The notes: generated by a model from the letters alone, not told the origin. Counted from the stretch's first letter, positions 1 through 10,873 are shown. The stretch is 64,000 nt of DNA from Ashinkailepas kermadecensis (GCA_034440615.1 JAOTOM010003979.1:124001-188000), one strand, 5' to 3'. Numbers and translations are program-made.

Positions 1-1940
1 TTATCAGTATCACATCCCGAAGGAAGGTGCTGAATCCACTGCTAGGTACACCCTATATAAAGTTATAAAGTGTTTAGACTTAATAAGAGACCCAAGGGCC
101 CATCCAGTTAAGTCTGTAAATGGAAGATACCATAAGCCTGGTAAAAAAGGTCCCAGAAGATATCTCCACGAGACAAATCGCAAAGCAACACTATTTACAA
201 TTCATCCGTGCAGGTGACAATGAACTGGACATCTGAAGGCAGGCTAGCTTTAATAAATCAACTTAACAGCACATTTTATGGAGAAAAAGTCGCCCAAAGT
301 GTAAATATATTATTCGCGGATACACTAGTAGCATCCGAGCGCGCAGGACGCAAACGCGCATTTCAGAATTTTTGAATATGGTCAAGAACCCACCAGCTTT
401 TTCTTCAACAAGAGATCCCTGATGTCCTCATTACTATTGCGTCTAACACGTATCGTTGTACGCTCAAACTGACTAGTTTTTGCCACGGTAATCACAAAAA
501 CAGGTATGGCTAGAAATACCCATGCTGCAGGGAGATGGGACAGCTTGTTTATTGCATGCTGATTTAAGTTACTCTACACTTTACACAAATGTTTGCGAGA
601 CAACTTACGCTTATGTGCAATGTCCGCATTAACATGGTGTCTGTCGCGTAAAGAGTATTCATATCGGCCGAATAGATTCCGAAATCTCAAAGAGGCGGAA
701 TCCGGTCCCTGTACAAATTGAGGCCTAAACAAGCCCAACCGTAATAGGGTTAAATTGTCATTTGTTCACCTCTCGAACGACATGACAAAAACCACGAGAA
801 GGAGCTGAGTTCGGCATGGATAGATTTGTGGTTGGTATGTCTTTACGTATATGTTGGGCACGAAGTGCTGCACCATGCTCTACTTTAAGCTATGTTTGGC
901 GCTTTCCACGGTTATGTGCATGCAGAAAGGGGTGCTTTGTAGCACAACTTTTCGCTCGCATGGTGTGATCACTCTGATCGCTGCGTTGTCTTCTGCGCTG
1001 TCCTACATCCCCCACCCCCTCCCCGATACCACGCCCAACGTAGGACGACTCTGTACTCTCTAGTTTTTAAATACACACGCAGATGGCGCGTCGAGCGCCG
1101 ATTCCGTCTGGTGTGCCGCCGGTGGCCAACACAGCTTAATCAGTGCTGCTGCGTTGCATTAATAATAAGCTCCGAATGTCTAGGTCTAAATAGGAGGCAA
1201 AATGTACCACCTGCACGAAAGTAGCATGCTCTATAATAACACCGTCTTGAAAATATAAATTATGCACTTGCTGAAAATTCCATTTAACGTCTGCGAGTAC
1301 GCCTGTTTCCACAATCTCCCGCTTGGCGGCGCCACGGGTCCTCTGGAAGTAAATGTCCGTGCTTTATGCGTACTGGGCGGCAAAGACCAGCGTGATGCTG
1401 AAATGGCTCCTCTAATCGTATACACCCGTATGCGTTTTTCTGGTTCGGCGCAACATAGATGGAGCGAAGTGCAATTTAAGTTAACATGTTTATGTCCACA
1501 CATTGATGTCAACATAGGTGGCGCTGTGTTAGACCTTTCTTATAGCAACCACAAGAAATATTTGCTCCCACCACAAAAACCAAAGAGGCCCAGGGCTGAC
1601 GGATCCCGAACCAACAAGCAGGGCCAGGAGCTGACGGCAGTGGCCAAACTGAAGAAAACTTTTGAACACAAAACTTTTGGAAATTAACCTATCCTGACCT
1701 TGAAACAGTTTACCGTTCAGCATTCTCCACATTTCATAAACATATAAACCCGAGAAATCTTTCCAATGAATTTCACCCAGTAAGACCCTGAACTTATTGT
1801 AATTTAGCAATACTTGAAATTAATGTGTCTTATTGTTACCCACACCTCCAACATATAAGGCAAAGCGTTGAAGTTATGATTACTATTACCGAATGTCTAT
1901 CCTATGTTTAAATCATATATCAATTCAATCAATGAGGGCA
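1..1940. other. No gene recognised
   Basis: Mixed-composition sequence with only short open frames, the longest being 141 codons at 1262-1687. None shows a domain I recognise. No tandem array or transposon end is evident. A stretch just after 1945 is the start of recognisable M1 homology, so part of this may be old flanking DNA of that insertion. Confidence 0.5.
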
Positions 1941-2313
1941 AGGTGACTTCGAACAACGTTTTTCGGTACGCTCTACCCATTATAAAAATAATTATTAAAG
2001 AAAATTGAAAACAAAAAATTGTGAAAAATATTTTTTTTTAATTAATTTTGATTTTTGGGTGCGCAAAAATGTTAGGGATATGGTTGATTTCGCCTTCCTT
2101 TTCTGATTCGAAATATTTTTTGTTTTTCAAATCTCCCCAAAATGAACTCCCCAGAGCCAAAAACATGATGTAAGTCGTGAAAACCTAGGCCCCCTAGTGA
2201 CGTCACATTTTGGGGATATAAATTTGGGGTTGGTGTCGGGCCCTACTCGTCGAGCGCTTTCCGATGACACCTCTTTCGTTTTCGTGCGATGCTTCGTTTG
2301 GGGATTAGAGTGG
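1941..2313 (+). mobile_element. M1 TTAA-type element, copy a, left part (5' truncated)
   Basis: This matches the 3' half of the complete M1 copies at 55425-56250 (+) and 23611-25366 (-). Shared landmarks in the same order are a TTCGAACAACG block near 1950, an A-rich stretch, a block ending CTCCCCAGAGCC near 2155, GTGACGTCAC near 2200, and CTTTCCGATGACAC near 2258. The last ~55 bp of the element reappear at 5506-5560, so a CR1-like LINE splits this copy. The first ~450 bp of M1 are missing. It has no coding capacity. Confidence 0.85.
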
Positions 2314-2599
2314 GGGTTCTTTATGGCTCATGGGACCTCTATCAGAGGGATGGCCTGCACTTTTCCGAGAAGAGGTGCAAGTGTTAGGCAAAGTATATGA
2401 ACATGTCCTTCAGGGAAACTAGATAATGGGGTGGGGAGGGAAGAATTGGCATTGCCATCTCAGGGATATGCCAATAGTGACAGCATAGGCAATAGAACCT
2501 CACAGTCAGCAAATAGGGGTAGCAGTAGATCAAGGGGGCAGAGTGGTAGCTCATCCAGAGATGATAGAGATACTCAACATGAAAAAGCCAAAGAGGGTT

Positions 2600-3260
2600 A
2601 TGGAACTTTTGTTAAGTGTATGATGCTTAATGCTCAGAGCATTCGATCCAAATTTGATGAGTTCAAGTGTTATGTTGCTGAGGAGAACCAGATTTTGTTT
2701 GCATTACTGAGGCATGGGTCAGTGAGGGATATTTTGGGGATAACTTGCAGGACTATGAGATCCAGGGATACAATATGTGTTCATGCAATAGGGGTCCAGC
2801 AATGAAAGGGGGTGGTGTAATGCTCTATGTGAATAGCTTATACAGTTCTCAAAAAGTAGCAGATGGGGTAAAAATGTGTCTGTAGAGTCCATTTGGCTTG
2901 ATGTTGCTGTGGGAAAAGGCAACAGCAATAAACTGAGGATAGGAGCTTTGTATCGATCAGGAATCTTGCCACATTCTCAGCAACTGGAGCTCGATAAGGT
3001 GATTTGTGAGGAAATCAGTAGAAACTTTCAGAGGAAATGCCTTATTCTTGGTGACTTTAATCTAAAATGATATGAAAATGTTGGTGTTGGCTCCCCATCA
3101 TGTAAACTGTTTAGGAAATGCCTTGAAGAGGACTTGTTCTTACACCAGTTTGTAACGGAACCAACCAGGCAGGGCTCATTCTTGGACCTTGTCTTCTCAG
3201 ATTTAAGTGATTTAGTTCAAGACTTGACTGTAGATTTAATTGTAGATTTAAGGTACAAAT
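2600..3260 (+). pseudogene. CR1-like LINE endonuclease domain (broken)
   Basis: The AP-endonuclease start is recognisable as CMMLNAQSIRSKFDEF, matching the N-A-x-S-I motif that opens CR1-group endonucleases. It continues with an ALYR block and a LGDFN block near 3050 (the G-D-F-N catalytic motif). The frame shifts between 2705 and 2876, and a TGA at 3068-3070 directly after GDFNLK ends the open frame. The E-T-W block expected after the first ~35 residues is garbled (LLRHGS), so this domain is dead. It would nick target DNA to prime reverse transcription. Confidence 0.8.
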
Positions 3261-3363
3261 AGCAGGGACAATCAAGGATAACTTGACAAAGATTCCAAAT
3301 TTTAACAGGGCAGACTTTGACTGCATGAAAGAGGCTTTAAGTGCCATAAAATGGGAAGAATAA

Positions 3364-4812
3364 TTGTTTGATTTAAATGCCTGTGAAATGTGGGAAAGGT
3401 TCAAATCTTACTTGAGGGAAATTCAGATTAGACATGTCCCCCAAAAGCAAAGGCGCAAAAGAAGGGTAGGAAAGCCAGCATGGCTTACACCAGATTTGAT
3501 GAGATCAATTAAGGCTAAGAAAGATGCATTTAGAGTATTTAAGGAAGCTTCAAATATCGTAAATCTAAGGTCGTATCAAAAAGCTAGAGCTGCTGTGAAG
3601 CAGAAAACCAGAGCAGCAAGGCGGGCAAAATAATTGGATTTGGCTAGGAATTGTAATGGGGACAGTAAAAAGTTCTTTAGTTTCTACAACCTAAGTAAAG
3701 TTTCAAGCACAATTGGTCCACTGGAAGTAAATGGGACTATATTGAGTGAGGATGGTGAGATGGTTGAGGAGCTGAGTAAGCAGTTTAAATCAGTGTTTAC
3801 AGTGGAGGATGTGACAAATCTGCCAACCGTGAACCACAGTTCAGTGACAGGTGATCAGATACACGATGTTGATTTCATTGATATTGATGTTGTTTTCAAT
3901 TATATCAGAAACATAAAGCCAAACAAGGCAGCAGGACCTGATAGAATTTATGCTAAGGTATTGCGGGAAGCTGAAAAGGAACTGGCAATTCCACTTAGTA
4001 AAATATTTTGCAGATCAGTTTCACAAAATGAAATTCCAACAGATTGGAAAAGGGCAAATGTAGTTCCTATTATCAAGAAAGGAGAAAGAGGGAAAGTTGA
4101 AAATTATAGGCCAGTAAGCCTCACATCCCTAGTCTGCAAGGTACTCCAATCAATTATCAAGGATAGAATAGTTAGTTTTCTGGAAGGAAACAGATTGATT
4201 CAAGATACTCAACATGGGTTTAGAAAAGGGAGATCGTGTCTCACAAATCTTTTGGACTTTTTAAATTTTGCTACAGAACAATTTGATCAGGGAAATCAGG
4301 TTGATGTAGCATATCTTGACTTTAGTAAGGCCTTTGACAAGGTACCCCATAAACGGTTAATGATGCAGCTTGGCATTGCAGCTAGCATCCTAAAATGGAT
4401 AGAGTTGTGGCTTTCAGATAGACAGCAGAGAGTGATGCTAAATGGTACAAAGTCATCATGGCAAAATGTTCTTAGTGGAGTCCCTCAGGGATCGGTACTG
4501 GGGCCACTATTGTTCATTATATTTGTGAATAGCATTGAATGTGGCCTGAGCAGTAAGGTTTTGAAATTTGCGGATGATTTGAAGATCTTTAGGGCAATAA
4601 CAGGGCACAATGAGCAGGTTTTGCTGCAGAACGACTTAGACGAGCTTGTGAAGTGGTCTGAAAAATGGCAAATGAAGTTTAATTTTGATAAGTGCAAAGT
4701 CATGCATGTAGGTAGGCAGCATATGAAGGCGCCATACTTGATGGGTGGCCAAGTACTATCTGTGACTCAGCAGGAGAAGGACTTAGGCGTTATTTTGAAC
4801 ACAAAATTGTGG
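3364..4812 (+). pseudogene. CR1-like LINE reverse transcriptase (one stop)
   Basis: A long frame read through a single TAA at 3631-3633. Landmarks are PNKAAGPD (~3922), the NYRPVSLTS block (~4105), TQHGFRKGRSC (~4205), AYLDFSKAFDKVPH (first catalytic Asp block, ~4310), SGVPQGSVLGPLL (~4476) and KFADDLKIF (the A-D-D catalytic core, ~4562). It closes with DKCKVMHVG and EKDLGVIL. The frame is lost near 4810, where the reading frame of the next domain takes over. RT core residues look intact, so inactivation is by the stop and the frameshift rather than core mutation. Confidence 0.92.
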
Positions 4813-5405
4813 CATCAGAACAGACCAAAGAAGCCAGGAAGAAGGCACTAAGAATGCTTGGGGCAATACAGAGAAATGTGTCATACAAAAGTGAGGAGGT
4901 CATCAGGAAGCTTTACTGTGCATATGTCAGGCCACATTTAGAATACTGTGTCCAAGCTTGGTCCCCTAGTTATGAGAAAGATTGTTGGCTTTTAGAGATA
5001 GTACAAAAGAGGGCAACAAAAATGGTTAATGGTATAGGCAACCTGGCATATGAAGAAAGATTGAAGAAATTGAATATGTGTTCACTTAGATATAGAAGGC
5101 TGAGAGGAGATCTCATCGAGGTTTTTAAATCTGTTCATGGTCAGGAACAGGGATATATCAGGGAAATGTTTGAATTTAACAGAAATGATGCAATTAGAGG
5201 TCATCAATTCAAAATTAAAGTTAATGCTGTTAATCACAGCAGGACAAGGTTAAGACAGTCTTTCTTCACCAACAGGGTAGTAGAACACTGGAACCAGCTG
5301 CCAGGAACCATTGTCAGTAGCAACACACTGAACATCTTTAAAAACGGCATAGACAATCATTATAAGAATAGGGAGCTTGTTTTTCTGTATTCCAGGGAGG
5401 GTTGA
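4809..5405 (+). pseudogene. CR1-like LINE C-terminal region
   Basis: This is the continuation of the RT in a different frame, starting with ASEQTKEARKKALRMLG. It has the CR1-group C-terminal signature: LYCAYVRPHLEYCVQ, a KRATKMVNG block, YEERLKKLN, RRLRGDLIEVFK and FFTNRVVEHWNQLP. The ORF ends at 5403-5405, about 100 bp before the 3' tail. It is separated from the RT frame only by the shift near 4810. Confidence 0.9.
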
Positions 5406-5505
5406 TAGACAGATTTGGTGGGCAACTGGTTCAGTGTCGAAAGTGCAACCAAGAAGGGCCCTTGTGGCTCATAGTTGCACTGATCTTTTATGTCTTTATG
5501 TCTTA

Positions 5506-5560
5506 ACACCCCCCCCGAGACGGGGTGTGAGGATATGACCGGAAAGACGGGGAGGGTTAA
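5506..5560 (+). mobile_element. M1 copy a, right terminus with TTAA
   Basis: This is the terminal ~55 bp of M1, with the CCGAGACGGGGTGTGAGG and GACCGGAAAGACGG blocks and ending in GGGTTAA. It matches the complement of 23607-23660 and the end of the complete copy at 56251-56254. The right TTAA is 5557-5560. Directly beyond it a minus-strand L1/Tx1-like reverse transcriptase begins, broken in its DQKFIN stretch where the LINE itself encodes a TTAA. M1 therefore landed in that LINE. Confidence 0.85.
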
Positions 5561-5880
5561 TAAACTTTTGATCACCTTTTGTGGTACCAATGTTATCACT
5601 CCACGACTCTGTGTTATAAAAAAAACACCCCCTTCCTTTTGCTTCATTTATGTAATCTACAATCATGTTCCCCAGGTCTGGCCAAAAGAAAAGGAAAAAA
5701 TCCTTCGAAAATCCTGAAACCAAAGGAGCTTTGTTATTCATCATTCCCTTAAGCGCAGTCCTCATTTGTAATGCGACCATCGCAATAATTATTTTCCATT
5801 TCGGTTAATCTGGGGTAATTGGTGGAAGTCAGATAATCGTTGATTCGCCGATAGCTATTATCTGCGCTAGATTTATATTC
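5561..5880 (-). pseudogene. L1/Tx1-like reverse transcriptase, N-terminal part
   Basis: Recognisable blocks are TEMENNYCDGRITNEDC, ALKGMMNNKAP (RT block usually NNKAPGxDG), GFSKDFFLFFWPDLGN and VVDYINEA-like IVDYINEAKGRG, followed by SRGVITLVPQK in the next frame. This is the standard opening of an L1/Tx1 reverse transcriptase. The frame shifts near 5760 and 5610. It ends at the M1 insertion (TTAA 5557-5560), so all catalytic D and A-D-D blocks are absent here. Confidence 0.88.
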
Positions 5881-6449
5881 GTTTAATTTATCAAATGTTT
5901 TTGTTTGCAATATTCCAGAATATGTCCGTTTTCGGAAATAAGTTGCCCGTCTTCTGTTTCCAGAACATTGATGTTTTTCTTTGCACTTCTTTGGGAGCAC
6001 ATACCGAAGAACTATTTTATAGGCCTCTCACCCTGCTCAACCCATCATACTACAGACCATAACATAGCAGATCTGCCTTTTTGTACTTCAAATGCATTTG
6101 CTCGGTCACGAACAGTGGCGTATCTGTTAAAAAATAGCTTCGGTGGAAGTAGCGACAAGAGCAGTCTCATATTGTTTTAACTCATTTAATATATTTTTTC
6201 ATTTTCTCTCTTCTGTCTGGCCTTTTTTTGCTTCTTTTGATGCGAATCACTCGAATGGCACTCGTGATCATTTCTAAGTTTAAACCGACATCGTGAGCAT
6301 TGTCATATATACTGTCGTTGTCATTAGCCTTTTTAATCTCAGCACGCACATAGTAAATAAAAATGTTATCTTCGAGAAGGGTGTTATTAAATCGCTACAT
6401 CCCAGGTCCTTTGTCATTTCCATGCAGCATAATTTCAAAATTGACTAAG

Positions 6450-7067
6450 CTATGGTCGCTACAAATACCTGGTTGTATCTCGATGCGCTGTAATGCATGA
6501 TGCTGTAACAAATAACTACTACTGAACACTTAATAAATTATTGATTGTTGAAGAGGTTTTAGTCGCCGCCAGGTGTAACTAGCAGTTCTCGGATACGTAT
6601 CACGCCAAACGTGCACGAAATCGAGTTCGTTTACCATATGATGCACATTTTTCATTGTCAAGTTTGGTCGGTAATCAGCTGAATCCGCGTTTAAATGCGA
6701 TAGTCGTAAATTGAATTACCCACAAATTATAGTGTGATTTAATTAATCTGCAGTCAGTTCTTTTAGTCGATGACCGAGAGATTGAAAAAAATGAGACTTC
6801 ATCCAAATTGTGAGGTTGAGTTGGTGCGTACAGCGCCACGAGTGATATTCGCACACGTTCGAACGCCAACTTAGCTATTACTAATCTTCCTTTGTCATCT
6901 ACAAAAGTATTTTCCACATTACATACAATTTTCAACGATCGTGGAAATAATATTGCTACACCAGTGTCGTGTGTGCTTTCACCATGACAAGAATATGTTC
7001 GACCCCCATTCATTTTCCCAAATGTTTTGGTCTTTAGCATTAGAGTGGGTCTCCTGCAAAACCGCAC
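6450..7067 (-). pseudogene. L1/Tx1-like endonuclease domain (broken)
   Basis: The first frame gives GGRTYSCHGESTHDTGVAIL, then a DDKGRLVIAKL block and LVALYAPTQPHN, typical of the middle of an L1/Tx1 endonuclease. Changing frame near 6785 recovers DYRPNLTMKNVHHMVNELDF and RDTYPRTASYTWRR near 6590, then ICSDHSLV near 6460, which matches the C-terminal S-D-H catalytic motif. The extreme N-terminus is missing. Multiple frameshifts make it a pseudogene. Confidence 0.8.
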
Positions 7068-7099
7068 TATGATGAGGGTAATTTATGTGCAGAAATATA

Positions 7100-7660
7100 T
7101 ACAAAGTTCAGAGTAGCCCATGCTCATGCTCCTCATGCTCAGATGTAGCCCATATAATGCATACAGGTCCGTCCTTCCCCAAAAGTCTCCCAACAGATCT
7201 AAGAACAGATCACTCCATGTTCTTCATGAATCTTGGCCACCTGCTATTCAATCCAATGGCCCTAAAGTACCATTTTATGATTGCACCTACCCCTGGGAGG
7301 ACGGATGTTGTCCCTCCTCTATTCTGACTTTCTGCTACGACCTATCAAAGCCCTGTACTGTTATTGTTTCCTCAGCTTTACCTCTTCCTACAAGATTCAC
7401 ACCCACAGGCACAATTACCATTGTTTCCTCTCTACCTCCCTATATTGCACCTTCCAGCTTATCCCCAACATCCTTCATTAGGTGCTCCTGGGAAGCAGAC
7501 TCCAGTTCGTCTGCTTGAGTTCCTAGCACAAAACGCACGATCAGTATACCTAACTCTTGAGTCACCTATAACAAGAGCCTCCCTCTCACTATTTTTATAT
7601 GCCTCCTCACTCACAACTCCATCTCCACCAGCATTACTCTTCCTCTCTTGCAAAGCTTCA
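7100..7660 (-). pseudogene. CR1-like SGNH/GDSL esterase domain (broken)
   Basis: ALVIGDSRVRYTDRAFC near 7570 holds the G-D-S nucleophile block of SGNH hydrolases. Downstream, after frameshifts, DLLGDFWGRTDLY is followed by GLHLS near 7150, equivalent to the RDGLHFS block in the first CR1 copy (D-x-x-H catalytic block). Between them GGNNGNCACG looks like a decayed GGND block. LINE esterases of this kind are known in CR1/L2 elements; their role in retrotransposition is unclear. Stops and frameshifts show that this copy is dead. Confidence 0.72.
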
Positions 7661-7815
7661 AATATATTTTACATCTCCGGGTCAGGGTCCAGTTTCCTTA
7701 AAGTTATCTTAGTGTTCCTCCGCCTAGTCACCATCCACTCTTTGCTATCCTGGGCCCCACTACTATCACGACACCAGCACTCCTCGCATCCTGCACCTGT
7801 CCTGCTTGACTGGCA

Positions 7816-8004
7816 TCGCCTATGACAGACCCCACCACCAGAGGTGCACAAACCTGCCAACTCGCCTATGACAGACCCCACCACCAGAGGTGCACAAACC
7901 TGCCAATTCGCCTATGACAGACCCCACCACCAGAGGTGCACAAACCTGCCAACTCGCCTATGACAGACCCCACCACCAGAGGTGCACAAACCTGCCAACT
8001 CGCC
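7816..8004. repeat. 46-bp minisatellite, 4 copies
   Basis: The start TCGCC recurs at 7816, 7862, 7908, 7954 and 8000, exactly 46 bp apart, each followed by TATGACAGACCCCACCACC in the first four units. Copies are almost identical, so the expansion is recent. It lies within the linker of the CR1-like 5' ORF; 46 is not a multiple of 3, so expansion would shift that frame. Confidence 0.95.
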
Positions 8005-8363
8005 TACCAGCGTAGGTGACAGATATTGGCTGAAACTGTGCCGTCGTTGTGACAGATAATCATTATTCGAAGAAGGGAAAGTATTCACCACATAAAGAAG
8101 ATATATCACTTCAGGAAAGACATTTTAATGCAGAAATATTTAATGTACAGTTTATTTTTCGTTATTTCACAAACTGTTCGCTTATAAAATATTTCGGTAA
8201 GTTATCACTGCAATTTCGGAGCAGGACATTTGGCAGCGCTAACTCGTTTGGGACAGATCCCGGTGCACAACATCGGCTGCACACAGCCAGCTCCATTAGG
8301 CTGAACCATGGCGCAGCAGGCTGTCACAGATACGCCGTGATAGTTGATAGGGTTCGATTGCGG

Positions 8364-8443
8364 CGACCTGTGCTATTGGAGACCTGTGCTATTACCGTTT
8401 TGGAGACCTGTGCTATACCGTTTTGGAGACCTGTACTATTGGA
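8364..8443. repeat. Short tandem repeat around GGAGACCTGTGCTAT
   Basis: GGAGACCTGTGCTAT or GGAGACCTGTACTAT occurs three times with CCGTTTT spacers, preceded by a partial unit. The units are ~23-24 bp with small length differences. No gene is associated. Confidence 0.75.
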
Positions 8444-8519
8444 GTAGGATAGGTAAAATCCGAAAGTTTCGAAATGTGACAGATGTATGGGTTTCAATGC
8501 TTGTAGGTGACATTCTTGA

Positions 8520-8690
8520 CGTTTTGTGCACCTCTGCCCACTACCAATCCCCTCAGATGCTCCACCTCCGTTGTCAACATCTCCACCTTCCTACTCAAGT
8601 CACCAATGAAATCCATATACATACTCTCTCTCTGCAGCTGACTCCCTTCTTCAGTTCATTTTGTATTACTGACCAACTAAACTAACTCTA
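8520..8690 (-). pseudogene. CR1-like ORF coiled-coil segment
   Basis: The minus strand reads QLQRESMYMDFIGDLSRKVE and then MLTTEVEHLRGLVVGRG, a heptad-like leucine/valine pattern. CR1-like 5' ORFs often start with such a coiled coil, thought to support multimer formation. One stop (the S-stop-L near 8685) precedes it, so the true N-terminus is not defined. Confidence 0.55.
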
Positions 8691-9300
8691 GTCATATGAC
8701 GATATATAGCTAACTAACAACTAACAGCATTGATCAAATGTCAAATATCTTTCCGCCTATTTATTTGCTTCTCGAGGTCATGTGACGTATGTTAGGTAAT
8801 GTTCTGTTAGAATAGACGGCAATCAACCGGTCAGTTCGTATGAGCCACCCGCATACGTGTAGTTCCAGACTCATCCACCAGGTGGACCAGCGGCTCCACG
8901 TACCCTGTGTCCCCGCTAGGTCCCCAACCACAGCACGAGGTTCATGCACATGCTACGTGACGTCACCATGTGCTGATGGTGCTGATGGAACACCAGCATT
9001 GCACATAGACCAAACAAAAATTACCACAATTACAATCTACTGCCACCTATCCATCTCTAATGAATTAGGATATGACGAGATAACCTGAAACGTGGGACAG
9101 GTCCATTGGCGTCAGTCTGATTTTCGGTGGGACAGTTCCTCCACAAAGTCGGCGCAAAGCGACCCCAGGGTGGGTACGACACCACCGCATGAGTCGGTAC
9201 CGAGTTAATACAGCACCAGCATATAGTAGGCACAACACCAGCCAGGTTGGGGCCGGATCCTCGGTCGACGATCGGCGCGTGCTCAGTCGGCGGCGATGGG
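8691..9300. other. No gene recognised
   Basis: Unique-looking sequence between the CR1 remnant and the 30-bp array. The ORFs present are short and show no domain. Confidence 0.5.
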
Positions 9301-9308
9301 TCGGCAGC

Positions 9309-10176
9309 GGGACAGGTACGTGTCTCTGTGGAGGTGGCGAGACAGGTACGTGTCTCTGTGGAGCTGGCGGGACAGGTACGTGTCTCTGTGGAGCTGGCGG
9401 GGCAGGTACGTGTCTCTGTGGAGCTGGCGTGACAGGTACGTGTCTCTGTGGAGGTGGCGGGACAGGTACGTGTCTCTGTGGAGGTGGCGGGACAGGTACG
9501 TGTCTCTGTGGAGGTGGCGGGACAGGTACGTGTCTCTGTGGAGGTGGCGAGACAGGTACGTGTCTCTGTGGAGCTGGCGGGACAGGTACGTGTCTCTGTG
9601 GAGCTGGCGGGACAGGTACGTGTCTCTGTGGAGCTGGCGGGACAGGTACGTGTCTCTGTGGAGCTGGCGGGACAGGTACGTGTCTCTGTGGAGCTGGCGG
9701 GACAGGTACGTGTCTCTGTGGAGCTGGCGGGACAGGTACGTGTCTCCCTGGAGCTGGCGGGACAGGTACGTGTCTCTGTGGAGCTGGCGGGACAGGTACG
9801 TGTCTCTGTGGAGCTGGCGGGGCAGGTACGTGTCTCTGTGGAGGTGGCGGGACAGGTACGTGCCTCTGTGGAGGTGGTGAGACAGGTACGTGTCTCTGTG
9901 GAGCTGGCGGGGCAGGTACGTGTCTCTGTGGAGGTGGCGGGACAGGTACGTGTCTCTGTGGAGGTGGCGGGACAGGTACGTGTCTCTGTGGAGCTGGCGG
10001 GACAGGTACGTGTCTCTGTGGAGCTGGCGGGACAGGTACGTGTCTCTGTGGAGGTGGCGGGACAGGTACGTGTCTCTGTGGAGCTGGCGGGACAGGTACG
10101 TGTCTCTGTGGAGCTGGCGGGACAGGTACGTGTCTCCCTGGAGCTGGCGGGACAGGTACGTGTCTCTGTGGAGCTG
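9309..10176. repeat. 30-bp minisatellite, ~29 copies
   Basis: The unit is built around GACAGGTACGTGTCTCTGTG followed by GAGGTGGCGG or GAGCTGGCGG. Copies stay in perfect 30-bp register for ~870 bp. Because 30 is a multiple of 3, long frames stay open on both strands and would encode decapeptide repeats such as GTGTCLCGAG or RHVPVPPAPQ. I treat these as by-products: there is no flanking domain, signal peptide or codon-biased substitution. Units fall into a G type and a C type (GAGG versus GAGC), and a rare TGTCTCCCTG variant occurs twice (near 9745 and 10135). Confidence 0.95.
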
Positions 10177-10873
10177 ATAGAACTGTGCCGGTGACATCGT
10201 CCTCCTTTTCACTGGCACGGCTACCAGAGGGCAACGGTCAGTAGCGTCAGGTGTGGCGTAATTTCTTCACGCTCACTTAAGCAGGAAGATGTTGGCGTCA
10301 CAGACCTGTTCCGGCCCTCTTTTTGCACGGATTTGTGGGTCATGCATGGAATGCAAAGTCCGTGAAATTTGAGGTGCTGCCTTCGAGGTGGTCTTGGTAG
10401 GTGACAGCTTATTGTGTTGGCTTGCTCACTTGTACATACCTGTACGCTTTTCATTTCCATACAGTTTGAGCATTGCATTAGCATTGTTGATGATGGACTT
10501 CAGTTGGATATGTGGCATTGAAATTCACATTTCACCTTTTCACACTCATTTTACAAATGATGATGAGTCGGTTCTACACATTGTTTTATGTTAGAAAAAA
10601 AACAAACAAATGGAGCAGTTTTGTTAGGGTTTCGTGCAGCGGAACGTGCATAGGTTTGGCACCAGGCAGAGCACGTCATTTGTCCGTTATGTCCAGCCAC
10701 GGACTGGTGATCGTGCAGTTGACCGTCTCCCCTGGAAATCGGCAACGCCGTCCAATTTCCGGTTCCGTGGTTAATGTTTGGCAAGTCAGAGGCGTGGTGG
10801 TTGCACGATCATGCTCACGATGTAACACTGGATGGACACGAAGTGTAACCGTGGCAACAAGATGTCTTTATCT
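10177..10873. other. No gene recognised
   Basis: Spacer between two minisatellites. The longest frame (10512-10946, 144 codons) runs into the 26-bp array and shows no domain. Confidence 0.5.

Larger units (their letters stand above)
2314..5505 (+). mobile_element. CR1-like non-LTR retrotransposon, 5'-truncated, inserted in M1
   Basis: A plus-strand LINE with, in order, the end of a GDS/SGNH-type esterase domain (RDGLHFS near 2345), an AP-type endonuclease, a reverse transcriptase and the CR1-type C-terminal domain. The 3' end is two 8-bp units of TTATGTCT at ~5488-5503, like the short 8-bp tail repeats typical of CR1. M1 sequence resumes at 5506, which fixes the 3' boundary; M1 stops at ~2313, which fixes the 5' boundary. 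The coding frame is broken by in-frame stops (3068-3070, 3631-3633), a frameshift near 4810 and losses in the endonuclease. No target-site duplication is obvious. Confidence 0.9.
5561..7083 (-). mobile_element. L1/Tx1-like non-LTR retrotransposon fragment
   Basis: Minus-strand LINE remnant running from an endonuclease (~7067 down to ~6450) through a linker to the start of a reverse transcriptase (~5880 to 5561), where M1 interrupts it. The order and motifs resemble the L1/Tx1 group. Several stops and frameshifts break it. A second, differently rearranged copy of the same family lies at 57447-58560. The RT part beyond M1 was not recognised on the far side of the nest (below 1940). Confidence 0.85.
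7085..8690 (-). mobile_element. 5' part of a second CR1-like LINE (coiled coil + esterase)
   Basis: On the minus strand this reads a coiled-coil segment (8690 to ~8520), an interrupted middle, then an esterase-like domain (7660 to ~7100). This is the usual 5' organisation of CR1-like elements with an esterase ORF. A 46-bp minisatellite (7816-8004) has expanded inside the linker, and 8005-8500 is unrecognised and probably inserted or decayed. No RT follows; at 7083 the sequence changes to the L1/Tx1-like element. Confidence 0.75.

Noticed and set aside
1529..1810. Possible continuation of the L1/Tx1-like RT on the far side of the nest
   Set aside because: The minus-strand ORF here shows no RT or C-terminal LINE motif that I can align, so I leave the flank unassigned.
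8345..8370. Possible tRNA B-box (GGTTCGATTGC)
   Set aside because: The required CC end is missing and no A-box or cloverleaf could be drawn around it.
9065..10234. 389-codon proline-rich minus-strand protein (RHVPVPPAPQ repeats)
   Set aside because: Explained by a stop-free 30-bp minisatellite; other frames are equally open and there is no domain outside the array.
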